From: Thiobacillus sp. UBA3361
GTDB taxonomy: Bacteria > Pseudomonadota > Gammaproteobacteria > Burkholderiales > Thiobacillaceae
DNA: 64,000 bases
Direction of reading: 5' to 3'
Assembly: GCA_002360535.1 (NCBI GenBank)
Contig: DEQR01000043.1
Span: forward strand, 62,001-126,000
How positions within the stretch are numbered: position 1 is the stretch's first letter; every line of letters begins with the position of its first letter. Position numbers and translations under genes: made by a program. Below are positions 53,993 to 62,835 of this stretch, one piece after another. The notes beneath the pieces are model-generated. The model was given only the letters and a program-made list of their open reading frames with translations, was not told the DNA's origin and did no database searches.

Positions 53993-54940
53993 TCAGCCCC
54001 CCGCCCCGCCGAGCAGGGAACGGCCCAACTCGAATTCCAGCTGCTGAAGCTCCCACTGGGCCTCGCCATGGGTAGAGTCGAGCTCCAGGGCACGCTGGAA
54101 GCTCCTGGCGGCCTCATCCGACCGCCCCAGGCCCAGGCTGGAGCGGCCCAGGGCCATCCAGGATTCCGGATTGTCCGGCTCCTTGCGGGTCCACTCCGCG
54201 GCCAGGTCCGCGAGAGGCTCCCATTTCTTTTTCGCGCCCAGGGCACAGGCGGTGAGGAAATAGCCACTGTCCTTGGTGGGACGTTCCCAAAAGGTCTGCC
54301 CGGCATCGATGACCTGCGCGCCATCCCGCACCAGGCCGCGCAACCAGCCCACCGGGAGGGCGAAGTGGAAATTCCCTCCGGCACCGGACTTGAAGGTCAG
54401 TACGCCCACCAGACGGCCGGCCGTATCGAACAGGCCGCCCCCGCTCGCCCCCCGGTCGAAGCCGGCTGACACCTGGATCACCCGTCCCCCGTCGCAAGGA
54501 CACTGATGCAACCCCTTGATGTCACCGCTGCTCACCGTCAGCCGGCCGCCCGTATAACCCACGGCCTGGACCGGCATGCCCACCCGCATCGCCCCCGCAT
54601 CCAACATGGGCATGGGCTGCCAGCGATGGTCGGGGACCTCCAGGAAGCACAGGTCGCGATAGGCGTCGCCGCTGCCCAGGCTGGCCCGCCATCGCTGCCC
54701 GGGCACGGACACCCAGATCTCCGCGGCGTCGCGAATCACGTGGCAGTTGGTCACCACCCGGTTGCCCACCAGAGGAACCGCCGAACCCATCTCCCGGTTC
54801 CCGTTCTGGCGGGTCACCTCCACCTTGAGCACACGACTGCTCCAATCGATCTGCGCTTCGGCCCTGGCGGCCGCCAGGAGCATAAGGCTTCCCCCCATCG
54901 CCAGGCCCATCACCCGCCAACCACCGCTCAGCGTCCTCAT
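53993..54940 (-). CDS. Secreted trypsin-like serine protease with TPR-like tail
   Basis: 315 residues from ATG 54940 (GGAGG eight bases upstream). A signal peptide ends at ARAEA. The S1-like domain has His in TNCHVI, Asp in DLCFLEV and Ser in GASGGGLF, an intact triad. Two Cys pairs (HQCPCDG) and a C-terminal TPR-type helix pair (PESWMALGRSSLGLGRSDEA, in part) follow. No PDZ domain. It lies 40 bases after the histidine kinase gene and may be its cotranscribed partner. Confidence 0.85.
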   Translation of the reverse strand: MRTLSGGWRVMGLAMGGSLMLLAAARAEAQIDWSSRVLKVEVTRQNGNREMGSAVPLVGNRVVTNCHVIRDAAEIWVSVPGQRWRASLGSGDAYRDLCFLEVPDHRWQPMPMLDAGAMRVGMPVQAVGYTGGRLTVSSGDIKGLHQCPCDGGRVIQVSAGFDRGASGGGLFDTAGRLVGVLTFKSGAGGNFHFALPVGWLRGLVRDGAQVIDAGQTFWERPTKDSGYFLTACALGAKKKWEPLADLAAEWTRKEPDNPESWMALGRSSLGLGRSDEAARSFQRALELDSTHGEAQWELQQLEFELGRSLLGGAGG

Positions 54941-54980
54941 CGGCCCATCCTCCATCCGGACATTCGCCTCACCTTCGGCC

Positions 54981-56351
54981 TCAGGCCGCCACGGGCAGGC
55001 ACACCCGGCAGCGCGTGCCCTTCGCCGCGCTGCTGGTCAGCCAGATCCGGCCGCCGTGTTCCTCGATGACCCGCTTGGCCATGGGCAAACCCAACCCCGA
55101 GCCCAGGGACTTGCTGGTCACGAAGGCGTCGAAGATCCGGGCGAGCGCCTCAACGGGTATGACCGGCCCGTCGTTGATAAGGTCCAGGATCAGTTCATCC
55201 CCCCGGCTTGCCAGACGGATGCGTATCCGCCCGCCCCAGGGGGAAGCCTCGACCGCGTTCTTCAGGAGATTGATCAGGGCCTGGCTCATCAGCCGGCCGT
55301 CCAACCGCGCCGGCGGACAGTCCGGGCAGGTGGCGCGCTCGATGCGCAGCGCCTGCCCGGCCAACACGGGCTCCAACAGGTCCAGGACGCGGTCCAGCAA
55401 TGCGTCCAGGGCGAGGGGCTCGGCATCGGGCCTGACCGGGCGCACCATGTCCAGGGTCTCGGAAAGCAGGCCGTCCATGCGCTCCAGCTGCTCCAGGACC
55501 AGATCCAGCTTGCGCCCCTGGCGATCATCGAGCTGCCGGGAAGCCGCCAGATCGGTCAGACCCAACTTCATTGCCGCGAGGGGATTGCGCAACTCATGGG
55601 TCAGCAGGCAGGCGGTTTGCCCCACGGCCGCCAGGCGGGCCTCGCGCACCACCTCGGCCTGGGCGGCGGTGAGCCGCTCCGTCAGGGTCCGCGCCTCCCT
55701 CTCCAGCGCCCGCTCATAGCCGCGTCCCAGGCCCCTGACAACCAGAAAACCCAGCACGGCGATGGCCGCCGCCATGGCGGCGACGACGACAAGCAGACGC
55801 TGGGTGAGTGCCGCCTCGATGGCGCCGGTCTCATGCATGCCGCTTTCCACGCCCAGGGTCCAGCGCGCATCGACCGCCGTAAGATAGAGCAGGATGGGCT
55901 CGCCGCGAGGATCGACGGCCCGCAGCGCGCCCGACCAGTCTGCCGGCCCGGCGCCATCCAGGCGGGCGGGGCCGCGGAACAACTGGTCCGGCCGCGGATA
56001 GGCCGCCGGGAACAAATGGTCCGAGTGGGCAAGCACCCGCTCCGCCGGCCTGTCGATGAGAAAGATGGCGTATCCGAAAGCGCCGGCCACCCGGGTGCGG
56101 TCGCGGAACCGCTCCAGCACCTCCGCCTCGGACAGGCCCTGGGCCATCAATTTGCGCAGGGAGGACAGGGTACGGCGGGCGATCTCCCGGTTGTGATCGA
56201 CGCCGTGCAGGTTGAGATGCCAAGCCATCAGGTCCAGCACCTCCCGGCGGGCCGCGAGACCGGCGCTGCCGGCGATCAGCAGCACCAGGAACAGACTCAG
56301 CCAAGTCACCCACGCCGCCCGCCGCCCCGCCTTGGCGAAGCCGTTCCCCAT
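54981..56351 (-). CDS. Membrane histidine kinase
   Basis: 456 residues from ATG 56351 (GGAGG five bases upstream). One N-terminal helix, a periplasmic sensor (about 35-215), a second helix, and a HisKA domain with the phospho-His in LTHELRNPLAAMKLG. The HATPase_c domain has an N box LLKNAVEAS and a G2 box SGLGLPMAKRV. The NtrB-like style fits the divergently transcribed NtrC-type regulator, whose gene starts 82 bases away. The signal sensed is unknown. Confidence 0.92.
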   Translation of the reverse strand: MGNGFAKAGRRAAWVTWLSLFLVLLIAGSAGLAARREVLDLMAWHLNLHGVDHNREIARRTLSSLRKLMAQGLSEAEVLERFRDRTRVAGAFGYAIFLIDRPAERVLAHSDHLFPAAYPRPDQLFRGPARLDGAGPADWSGALRAVDPRGEPILLYLTAVDARWTLGVESGMHETGAIEAALTQRLLVVVAAMAAAIAVLGFLVVRGLGRGYERALEREARTLTERLTAAQAEVVREARLAAVGQTACLLTHELRNPLAAMKLGLTDLAASRQLDDRQGRKLDLVLEQLERMDGLLSETLDMVRPVRPDAEPLALDALLDRVLDLLEPVLAGQALRIERATCPDCPPARLDGRLMSQALINLLKNAVEASPWGGRIRIRLASRGDELILDLINDGPVIPVEALARIFDAFVTSKSLGSGLGLPMAKRVIEEHGGRIWLTSSAAKGTRCRVCLPVAA

Positions 56352-56433
56352 CCTCGCCTCCAATGTTGAGTTGATTAGTTGGGTTTTATGATCCACATAA
56401 TAGACATGAATCCGTGAATGATCGGGGGGCGAC

Positions 56434-57789
<1,356 letters not shown>

Positions 57790-57792
57790 GTG

Positions 57793-57844
57793 TCGTAACG
57801 CTTCGTTCAATTCTTCGCCGCCGCCCCGCATCGAAACGTTCAAC
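57793..57844 (+). promoter_or_regulatory. Possible upstream activator sites for the NtrC-type regulator
   Basis: Two related sequences, TCGTAACGCTTCGTTCAA (57793-57810) and TCGAAACGTTCAAC (57831-57844), share TCGxAACG...TTCAA and have dyad character. They lie 100-150 bases before the predicted start near 57942, a usual distance for sigma-54 activator sites. Confidence 0.4.
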
Positions 57845-57915
57845 CCAGGCCGGAAGCTCAACCCTCGCCTGGCGCAAGGCCCGGAAATGGTTGACTTTAT
57901 TTGTCCAGTACTTCC

Positions 57916-57931
57916 TGGCACGCTCCCTGCT
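57916..57931 (+). promoter_or_regulatory. Sigma-54 (-24/-12) promoter of a small secreted protein gene
   Basis: TGGCACGCTCCCTGCT matches TGGCACGN4TTGCW at all but one position, with the exact GG to GC spacing. Transcription would start near 57942, giving a leader of about 58 bases before the ATG at 58001. Confidence 0.88.
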
Positions 57932-58000
57932 CATGTCAACGCGCCAGCCGAAAAACAACCCGCTGGCAAACCAACGACATTTCGGAGAAGGAGGTCAGAC

Positions 58001-58282
58001 ATGAACAAGCTCATCGCCATCACCGCCGCCAGCCTGTTGAGCACCGCCGCCTGGTCCAACGACATTTTCCGCGGCAACCCCGACACCATGGACCATGTGC
58101 TGCTGGACAATAGCACCATGAATGCCCGCGCCGAGAAGGGCGAGGGCGACTTCTACGGTACCTCCCTGGAGGCCTGGGGCGGCAGCGTCAACTCGGGTTC
58201 CGCGGCCGCTGAGAAGGGCAACGGCAATGCCGACGAATACGGCAGTGTCATCTTCGATGTGCGCCCCGACCTGATCCGTTAG
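58001..58282 (+). CDS. Small secreted protein with internal repeat, sigma-54 controlled
   Basis: 93 residues from ATG 58001 with a strong GGAGG site. A signal peptide ends near AAWSN. The mature part is Gly/Asn/Asp-rich and repeats AEKGEGDFYG (44-53) and AEKGNGNADEYG (70-81). No family is recognised. A near-perfect sigma-54 promoter precedes it and a strong hairpin follows, so it is a one-gene unit, probably controlled by the adjacent NtrC-type regulator. Confidence 0.8.
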   Translation: MNKLIAITAASLLSTAAWSNDIFRGNPDTMDHVLLDNSTMNARAEKGEGDFYGTSLEAWGGSVNSGSAAAEKGNGNADEYGSVIFDVRPDLIR

Positions 58283-58298
58283 TTCCATCCGACCCAGC

Positions 58299-58328
58299 AA
58301 CAGGCCACGCCCGAGGGCGTGGCCTGTT
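58299..58328 (+). terminator. Hairpin terminator between the small secreted protein and archease genes
   Basis: Fourteen-base stem AACAGGCCACGCCC / GGGCGTGGCCTGTT around GA, with a short T-run on the plus strand. It separates convergent genes and may act in both directions. Confidence 0.85.
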
Positions 58329-58353
58329 TACATCCGGGCCGCGTGGCGGGCAT

Positions 58354-58761
58354 TCAGACATCCACCACGCAGCGCACCCGCCAGCGCTTGCCGTCCTGTT
58401 CCACTTTGAGCTGGGTGAGGGTCGCCCCCTTGACCTCAGTGCCCCGCTCGGCGCCCTTCTTCCAGGGCATGCCCCAGCCTTCGCCGCTGTAGTGGTCCCC
58501 GTCACGCCGCAACTGGAAGCTGCCCAGCACCAGTCCGGCCAGGCGCGCCTGGGCAAGCAGGCGGTTGAGCCATTCCACCAGGGCCAGTTCCGCGTCAGGT
58601 TCCTCGAAATCCACGTTCACCCGGTGCTCGGGCAGGATCAGGGAGGGATGGGTCATGATGGCGAACATGGCGCAGGCGGCGTTCTCGAAGGCCGCTTCCT
58701 GGGTCTTGCCCGTGGCCTCGATGCCGATGTCCGCTTCGTGGTCGAAATAGCTGTATTTCAT
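58354..58761 (-). CDS. Archease, RtcB activator
   Basis: 135 residues of the archease family: the N-terminal metal-site motif FDHEADIGIEATG, then FENAACAMFAIM, a central ALVEWLNRLLAQA, and a C-terminal KRWRVRCVVDV strand. Archease speeds RtcB guanylylation. It is separated from rtcB by four genes instead of being adjacent, but both are on the same strand. Confidence 0.93.
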   Translation of the reverse strand: MKYSYFDHEADIGIEATGKTQEAAFENAACAMFAIMTHPSLILPEHRVNVDFEEPDAELALVEWLNRLLAQARLAGLVLGSFQLRRDGDHYSGEGWGMPWKKGAERGTEVKGATLTQLKVEQDGKRWRVRCVVDV

Positions 58762-58825
58762 ATCTGCGCCCCTGGATTAAGGCATTATTGCACCGTACCC
58801 AACATCCCTGCCCCCGTCTGCCAGC

Positions 58826-60073
58826 ATGATACGGACTCCGGCCCTGCGCGTGCTCCTCGTCGAGGACTCCCCAACCGCGGCCGCAGCCATCGTCCATGCC
58901 CTCCAACAGGCCGGGCACCACGTCGCCCACGCCCTGACCGCGGAACAGGGGTTGGAGATATTCCAGCAGGAGCCGCCCGATCTCATCCTGATGGACGTGA
59001 TCCTGCCCGGCATGGACGGCTTCGAGGCCGCCCGACGAATCAAGGCGGCACGCTCGGACAATTGGATTCCCCTGATCATGATGACCGCACAGGACAGCGA
59101 CGCGGACATCATCGCCGGGCTGGAGGCGGGGGCCGACGAATATCTCCCGAAGCCCGTGAATCTCGACGTACTGGTGGCCCGCATGCGCGCCATGCAGCGC
59201 ATCGCGACCATCCAGAGGACTCTGGCGGCGATCATCGACAACATCACGGAGGGCGTGATCGCCATCGACACGGCAGGTGCCATCCAGCTGTACAACGGCT
59301 CGGCGGAACGCATCTTCGGCTACCCTCCCCTGGAGGTCATGGGCCGCAACGTCAGCATGCTCATGCCGCCTCCCTACAAGGAGGCCCACGACGGCTACCT
59401 GGCGCGCTTTCTGAAGACCCGCGAACCGCGCATCATTGGCAACGGCCGCCAGGTGGAGGGTCGGCGCAAGAGCGGGGAGGTCTTCCCCATGTACCTGGGG
59501 GTGAACAGCGTCCCGACGCCTGAAGGGGAGATGTTCGTCGGCGTGGTGCGGGACATCTCCACCGAGGTAGCGGCCCAGGAGCGCATCGAGCATCTGGCCT
59601 GGCATGATTCGCTGACCGGCCTGGCGAACCGCGCCAGCTTCCATGCCGATCTGGAAGAAGCCCTCCGCAACCGGGCGCCGTTCTCGCTCATGTTCATCGA
59701 CCTGGACGGCTTCAAGGAGGTCAACGACGACCTGGGCCACGAGGCGGGCGACGATGTGCTGGTGACCGTGGCGCGGCGTATGCGCCATGTGCTCAAGCCG
59801 CGCGACCTGCTGGCGCGGATGGGCGGGGACGAGTTTGCCATCCTGCTCTGGCAGGTCAGGGACGGCGATACCCTGCGCGCCATCTCCGAACGCCTGCTGG
59901 CCGGCATCCGTCTGCCCATCTACTGCGGGGGCCGCGCAGTGAAGGTCAGCGCCAGCATCGGTGGATTGCTTCCCAGGGCGGATGGCGCGACCGCCTCCAT
60001 CGTCCTGTCGCACGCGGACAAGCTCATGTACACCGCCAAGAGGGCCGGCAAGAACCGGGTGGCCATCGCCTGA
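58826..60073 (+). CDS. REC-PAS-GGDEF diguanylate cyclase
   Basis: 415 residues: a receiver domain with Asp57 in LILMDVILPGMDG, a FixL-like PAS domain (about 130-250), and a GGDEF domain (about 255-415) with MGGDEFAIL intact. The inhibitory site is KPRD instead of R-x2-D, so product feedback may be weaker. A c-di-GMP source that could serve the PilZ protein encoded at 24653. No adjacent kinase gene. Confidence 0.93.
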   Translation: MIRTPALRVLLVEDSPTAAAAIVHALQQAGHHVAHALTAEQGLEIFQQEPPDLILMDVILPGMDGFEAARRIKAARSDNWIPLIMMTAQDSDADIIAGLEAGADEYLPKPVNLDVLVARMRAMQRIATIQRTLAAIIDNITEGVIAIDTAGAIQLYNGSAERIFGYPPLEVMGRNVSMLMPPPYKEAHDGYLARFLKTREPRIIGNGRQVEGRRKSGEVFPMYLGVNSVPTPEGEMFVGVVRDISTEVAAQERIEHLAWHDSLTGLANRASFHADLEEALRNRAPFSLMFIDLDGFKEVNDDLGHEAGDDVLVTVARRMRHVLKPRDLLARMGGDEFAILLWQVRDGDTLRAISERLLAGIRLPIYCGGRAVKVSASIGGLLPRADGATASIVLSHADKLMYTAKRAGKNRVAIA

Positions 60074-60141
60074 ACGGGCTTCGGCGGGGGTCGCGCCGGA
60101 GGCTATAATTCGCGCTTTCCCAAGCTCGCCAGCTGAAAACC

Positions 60142-61246
60142 ATGGACGCGGAACGCATCAACCAGATCGAAAACACCCTCGAAGACCTGAAGCGCCGGGG
60201 GCAGCAACTACGGGGGTATCTTTGACTACCCTGCCAAGCGTGACCGCCTGGAGGAGGTGATCCGCATCGCCGAGGATCCGGCCCTCTGGAACGACCCGGA
60301 GAAGGCCCAGGAGATCGGCAAGGAGCGCAAGGCCCTGGAGGCCGTGGTCCTGACCCTGGAGATGATCGACCGGGAGCTGGCCGGTGCGACCGAGCTGTTC
60401 GAACTGGCCAGCGCCGAGAACGACGCCGACACCCTGGAGGCGGTGGCGGCCGACGCGGAGAAGGTGTGCGCCCAGGTGGAGGCCCTGGAGTTCCGGCGCA
60501 TGTTCGCCAACCCCATGGACCCCAGCCCCTGCTTCATCGAGATCAACGCCGGCGCCGGCGGCACCGAGGCCCAGGACTGGGCCGGTATGCTGGAGCGCAT
60601 GTACCTGCGCTACTGCGAGCGCAAGGCGTTCAAGACCGAACTTCTGGAAGAGTCCGAGGGCGAGGTGGCGGGCATCAAGAGCGCCACCATCCGCGTCGAT
60701 GGCGAATACGCCTACGGCTTCCTGCGCACCGAGGTGGGCGTGCACCGGCTGGTCCGGAAGTCGCCCTACGACTCCAACGCCCGGCGCCACACCAGCTTCG
60801 CCAGCGTGTACGTCTATCCGGAGATCGACGACAGCATCGAGATCGACATCAACCCGGCCGACGTGCGCACCGACACCTACCGGGCCAGCGGCGCCGGCGG
60901 CCAGCACATCAACAAGACCGACTCGGCGGTACGCCTGACCCACATCCCCACCGGCATCGTCGTGCAGTGCCAGAACGACCGCTCCCAGCACCGCAACCGG
61001 GACGAGGCCTGGAAGATGCTGCGCGCGAGGCTGTACGAACTGGAACTGCGCACCCGCCAGGCCGAGCAGCAGAAACTGGAGGACGCCAAGACCGACATCG
61101 GCTGGGGCCACCAGATCCGCAGCTACGTGCTGGACCAGAGCCGCATCAAGGACCTGCGCACAAATTACGAGGTGGGCAACACCCAGGCGGTGCTGGACGG
61201 CGACCTGGACGACTTCATCCAGGCGAGCCTGAAGCAGGGGGTCTGA
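60142..61246 (+). CDS. prfB: Peptide chain release factor 2, programmed +1 frameshift
   Basis: RF2 reads UAA and UGA. The ATG at 60142 opens 27 codons ending CTT TGA (TGA 60223-60225); a +1 shift continues as GAC TAC CCT through 61246, giving 367 residues. The GGQ motif is in SGAGGQHIN. The codon-recognition tripeptide is SPY (RKSPYDSNARR) rather than the usual SPF. lysS, which often follows prfB, is absent; a hairpin follows instead. Confidence 0.96.
60214..60226 (+). promoter_or_regulatory. RF2 programmed frameshift site
   Basis: CGGGGGTATCTTTGAC: a Shine-Dalgarno-like GGGGG three bases before CTT, then the slippery CTT-TGA-C, exactly as in other prfB genes. It lets RF2 level control its own synthesis. 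Confidence 0.95.
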
Positions 61247-61252
61247 AGCGAA

Positions 61253-61277
61253 ACCACCCGGGGCATGCCCGGGTGGT
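61253..61277 (+). terminator. Hairpin after prfB
   Basis: Ten-base stem ACCACCCGGG / CCCGGGTGGT around GCATG. No long T-run, so it may act as a bidirectional end for prfB and the convergent soxXA gene. Confidence 0.7.
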
Positions 61278-61302
61278 GAGTCTTGCGCAGGCGGTCAGGC
61301 GG

Positions 61303-62577
61303 TCAGTGACGGATGCCGGGCGCGCTCAGTTTGACGCCGTTGCTCATGGCGGTCAGCGCCAGTTCGATGTCGCCGTATTCCGGGGCATCGGGCGGCAACT
61401 CGTTGCTACGCACCGCCACATTGCACCATTGCAGGCGCTTGCGGATGTCCCAGACCTCGCCGCGGCTGGTGCGCCACAGCGGGAAATGGTCCACCTGTCC
61501 CTTCAGCTCGCCCAGGTACTGGCCGCGGATCCATTTGTTGGCGCCACGCTCGGGAGAGTGGCAATCCAGACAGGCGAAGTTCAGCTGGCCGATCTTGCGC
61601 TTGAATAGCTCGTTGCCGCGGGCGATGGCCGCCTTGGCCTCCTTGGACTGGGTGTCCACGTTGAAGGCCGAGCCGTTGGCCAGGTAGTGCAGGTAGATGC
61701 CCATGTCCATGTTCTCGGGCGTCTGCATCAGCCAGTTCTCGCCGGTGGTGGCACGGGCATGGCGGGTGACGAACTCCTGCACGCCCATCACCTTTTTCAG
61801 ACGCGGTTCGTATTTCGGCATGGCGGTGGCCCAGGTCTTGAAGGTCTTGGGGTCCTTGTGGCACGAGGCGCAGGACTTGCCCGACGGCCCGGCCTTGTCC
61901 CACAGGGCCTTGGCGCGCTCCACACCTTCCATGGCACTGTTGACGAAGGGGTCCAGGTTGTCCCTGTTCTCCACCGGGATCGGCCGCGTCGCCGGGTTCT
62001 CCAGCGGGTTGCTGAAGATCTTGGGCTCGCCGTTCAGGGTCTTCAGAAAGGCCACCATGTCCTTGATCTCCTCCACGGTGAACACCCCATGGGTGCCCCA
62101 GGGCGGCATCACGGATTCCGGGTTCACACTGCGCGGATCGTAGATGTAATTGAAGATCCACTGGTCGTCGCGACCCCATTGCGCATAGGTGGACAGGTCG
62201 GGACCGACGGCGCCGGGCATGGACTGGGTAGTGGGACCCAGGATGTGGCAGGCCAGGCAGCTACCGCCTCGGCCCCGGTCGTAGGCCAGCTTCTCGCCCT
62301 TCTTGGGGTCGCCCGTGATGGGGCCGTCCAGCTTGGGCGGCGGGGCGAAGGGCGGCGAGGCCAGGTTGGCCAGGGTATTGAATTCTTTCCAGTCGGTCTT
62401 GGTCCAGTCGGCGTAGCGGCTCCAGGGTGCCGCATGGGCAGGCTGGCTCAGCTCCAAGGGGGCCGGCTGCTTCTTCGCGGACCTGCCCGCGGCACTGGCC
62501 GGCAGAGTAATCAGCGTCAGGCCCGTCAGGCCCAACAGAACGGGAATGAGTCCCTTGTTGCACCACATGCTAGTCAT
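61303..62577 (-). CDS. soxXA: SoxX-SoxA fusion cytochrome (L-cysteine S-thiosulfotransferase)
   Basis: 424 residues from ATG 62577 (AGGAG site). Signal peptide to about 30. Residues about 90-182 are SoxX-like with haem motif CLACH (107-111) and Met ligand in SVMPPWG (Met157). Residues about 210-424 are SoxA-like with two haem motifs, CASCH (236-240) and CLDCH (336-340). The catalytic Cys385 in RLQWCNVAVR carries the persulfide that binds thiosulfate. SoxX and SoxA are normally two proteins; here they are one chain. No soxYZ, soxB or soxCD is adjacent. Confidence 0.9.
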   Translation of the reverse strand: MTSMWCNKGLIPVLLGLTGLTLITLPASAAGRSAKKQPAPLELSQPAHAAPWSRYADWTKTDWKEFNTLANLASPPFAPPPKLDGPITGDPKKGEKLAYDRGRGGSCLACHILGPTTQSMPGAVGPDLSTYAQWGRDDQWIFNYIYDPRSVNPESVMPPWGTHGVFTVEEIKDMVAFLKTLNGEPKIFSNPLENPATRPIPVENRDNLDPFVNSAMEGVERAKALWDKAGPSGKSCASCHKDPKTFKTWATAMPKYEPRLKKVMGVQEFVTRHARATTGENWLMQTPENMDMGIYLHYLANGSAFNVDTQSKEAKAAIARGNELFKRKIGQLNFACLDCHSPERGANKWIRGQYLGELKGQVDHFPLWRTSRGEVWDIRKRLQWCNVAVRSNELPPDAPEYGDIELALTAMSNGVKLSAPGIRH

Positions 62578-62672
62578 ACCAGTCTCCTGTCACATCTTCC
62601 TTGCTTGGACCCCTCGGACGAAAAGATTACGAGGGGGTTGTCTGCGAGCGGGAATGTAGAGTCGGACTTCAG

Positions 62673-62685
62673 CCTATGCCATAGG
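62673..62685. promoter_or_regulatory. Inverted repeat upstream of soxXA
   Basis: Perfect CCTATG / CATAGG palindrome with a one-base centre, in an AT-rich stretch about 100 bases before the soxXA start. It could be an operator; no convincing -35/-10 pair was found beside it. Confidence 0.35.
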
Positions 62686-62835
62686 ATATAAATACCTCAA
62701 CGATATACTAGGTTATTTTTATAGGAATGCGGTTCGGCGGAAAGGCGGTTTCCGGCTGCCGGAGCCCCCCGGCGCGGGACTGGCAGGCATCCGGAATCCG
62801 CGTTCCCGGCAGTCGGTGATATAAACGCCCCGACC

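Noticed and set aside
56352..56433. Possible activator sites between the divergent kinase and regulator genes
   Set aside because: No clear dyad or match to the repeats at 57793 and 57831 was seen.
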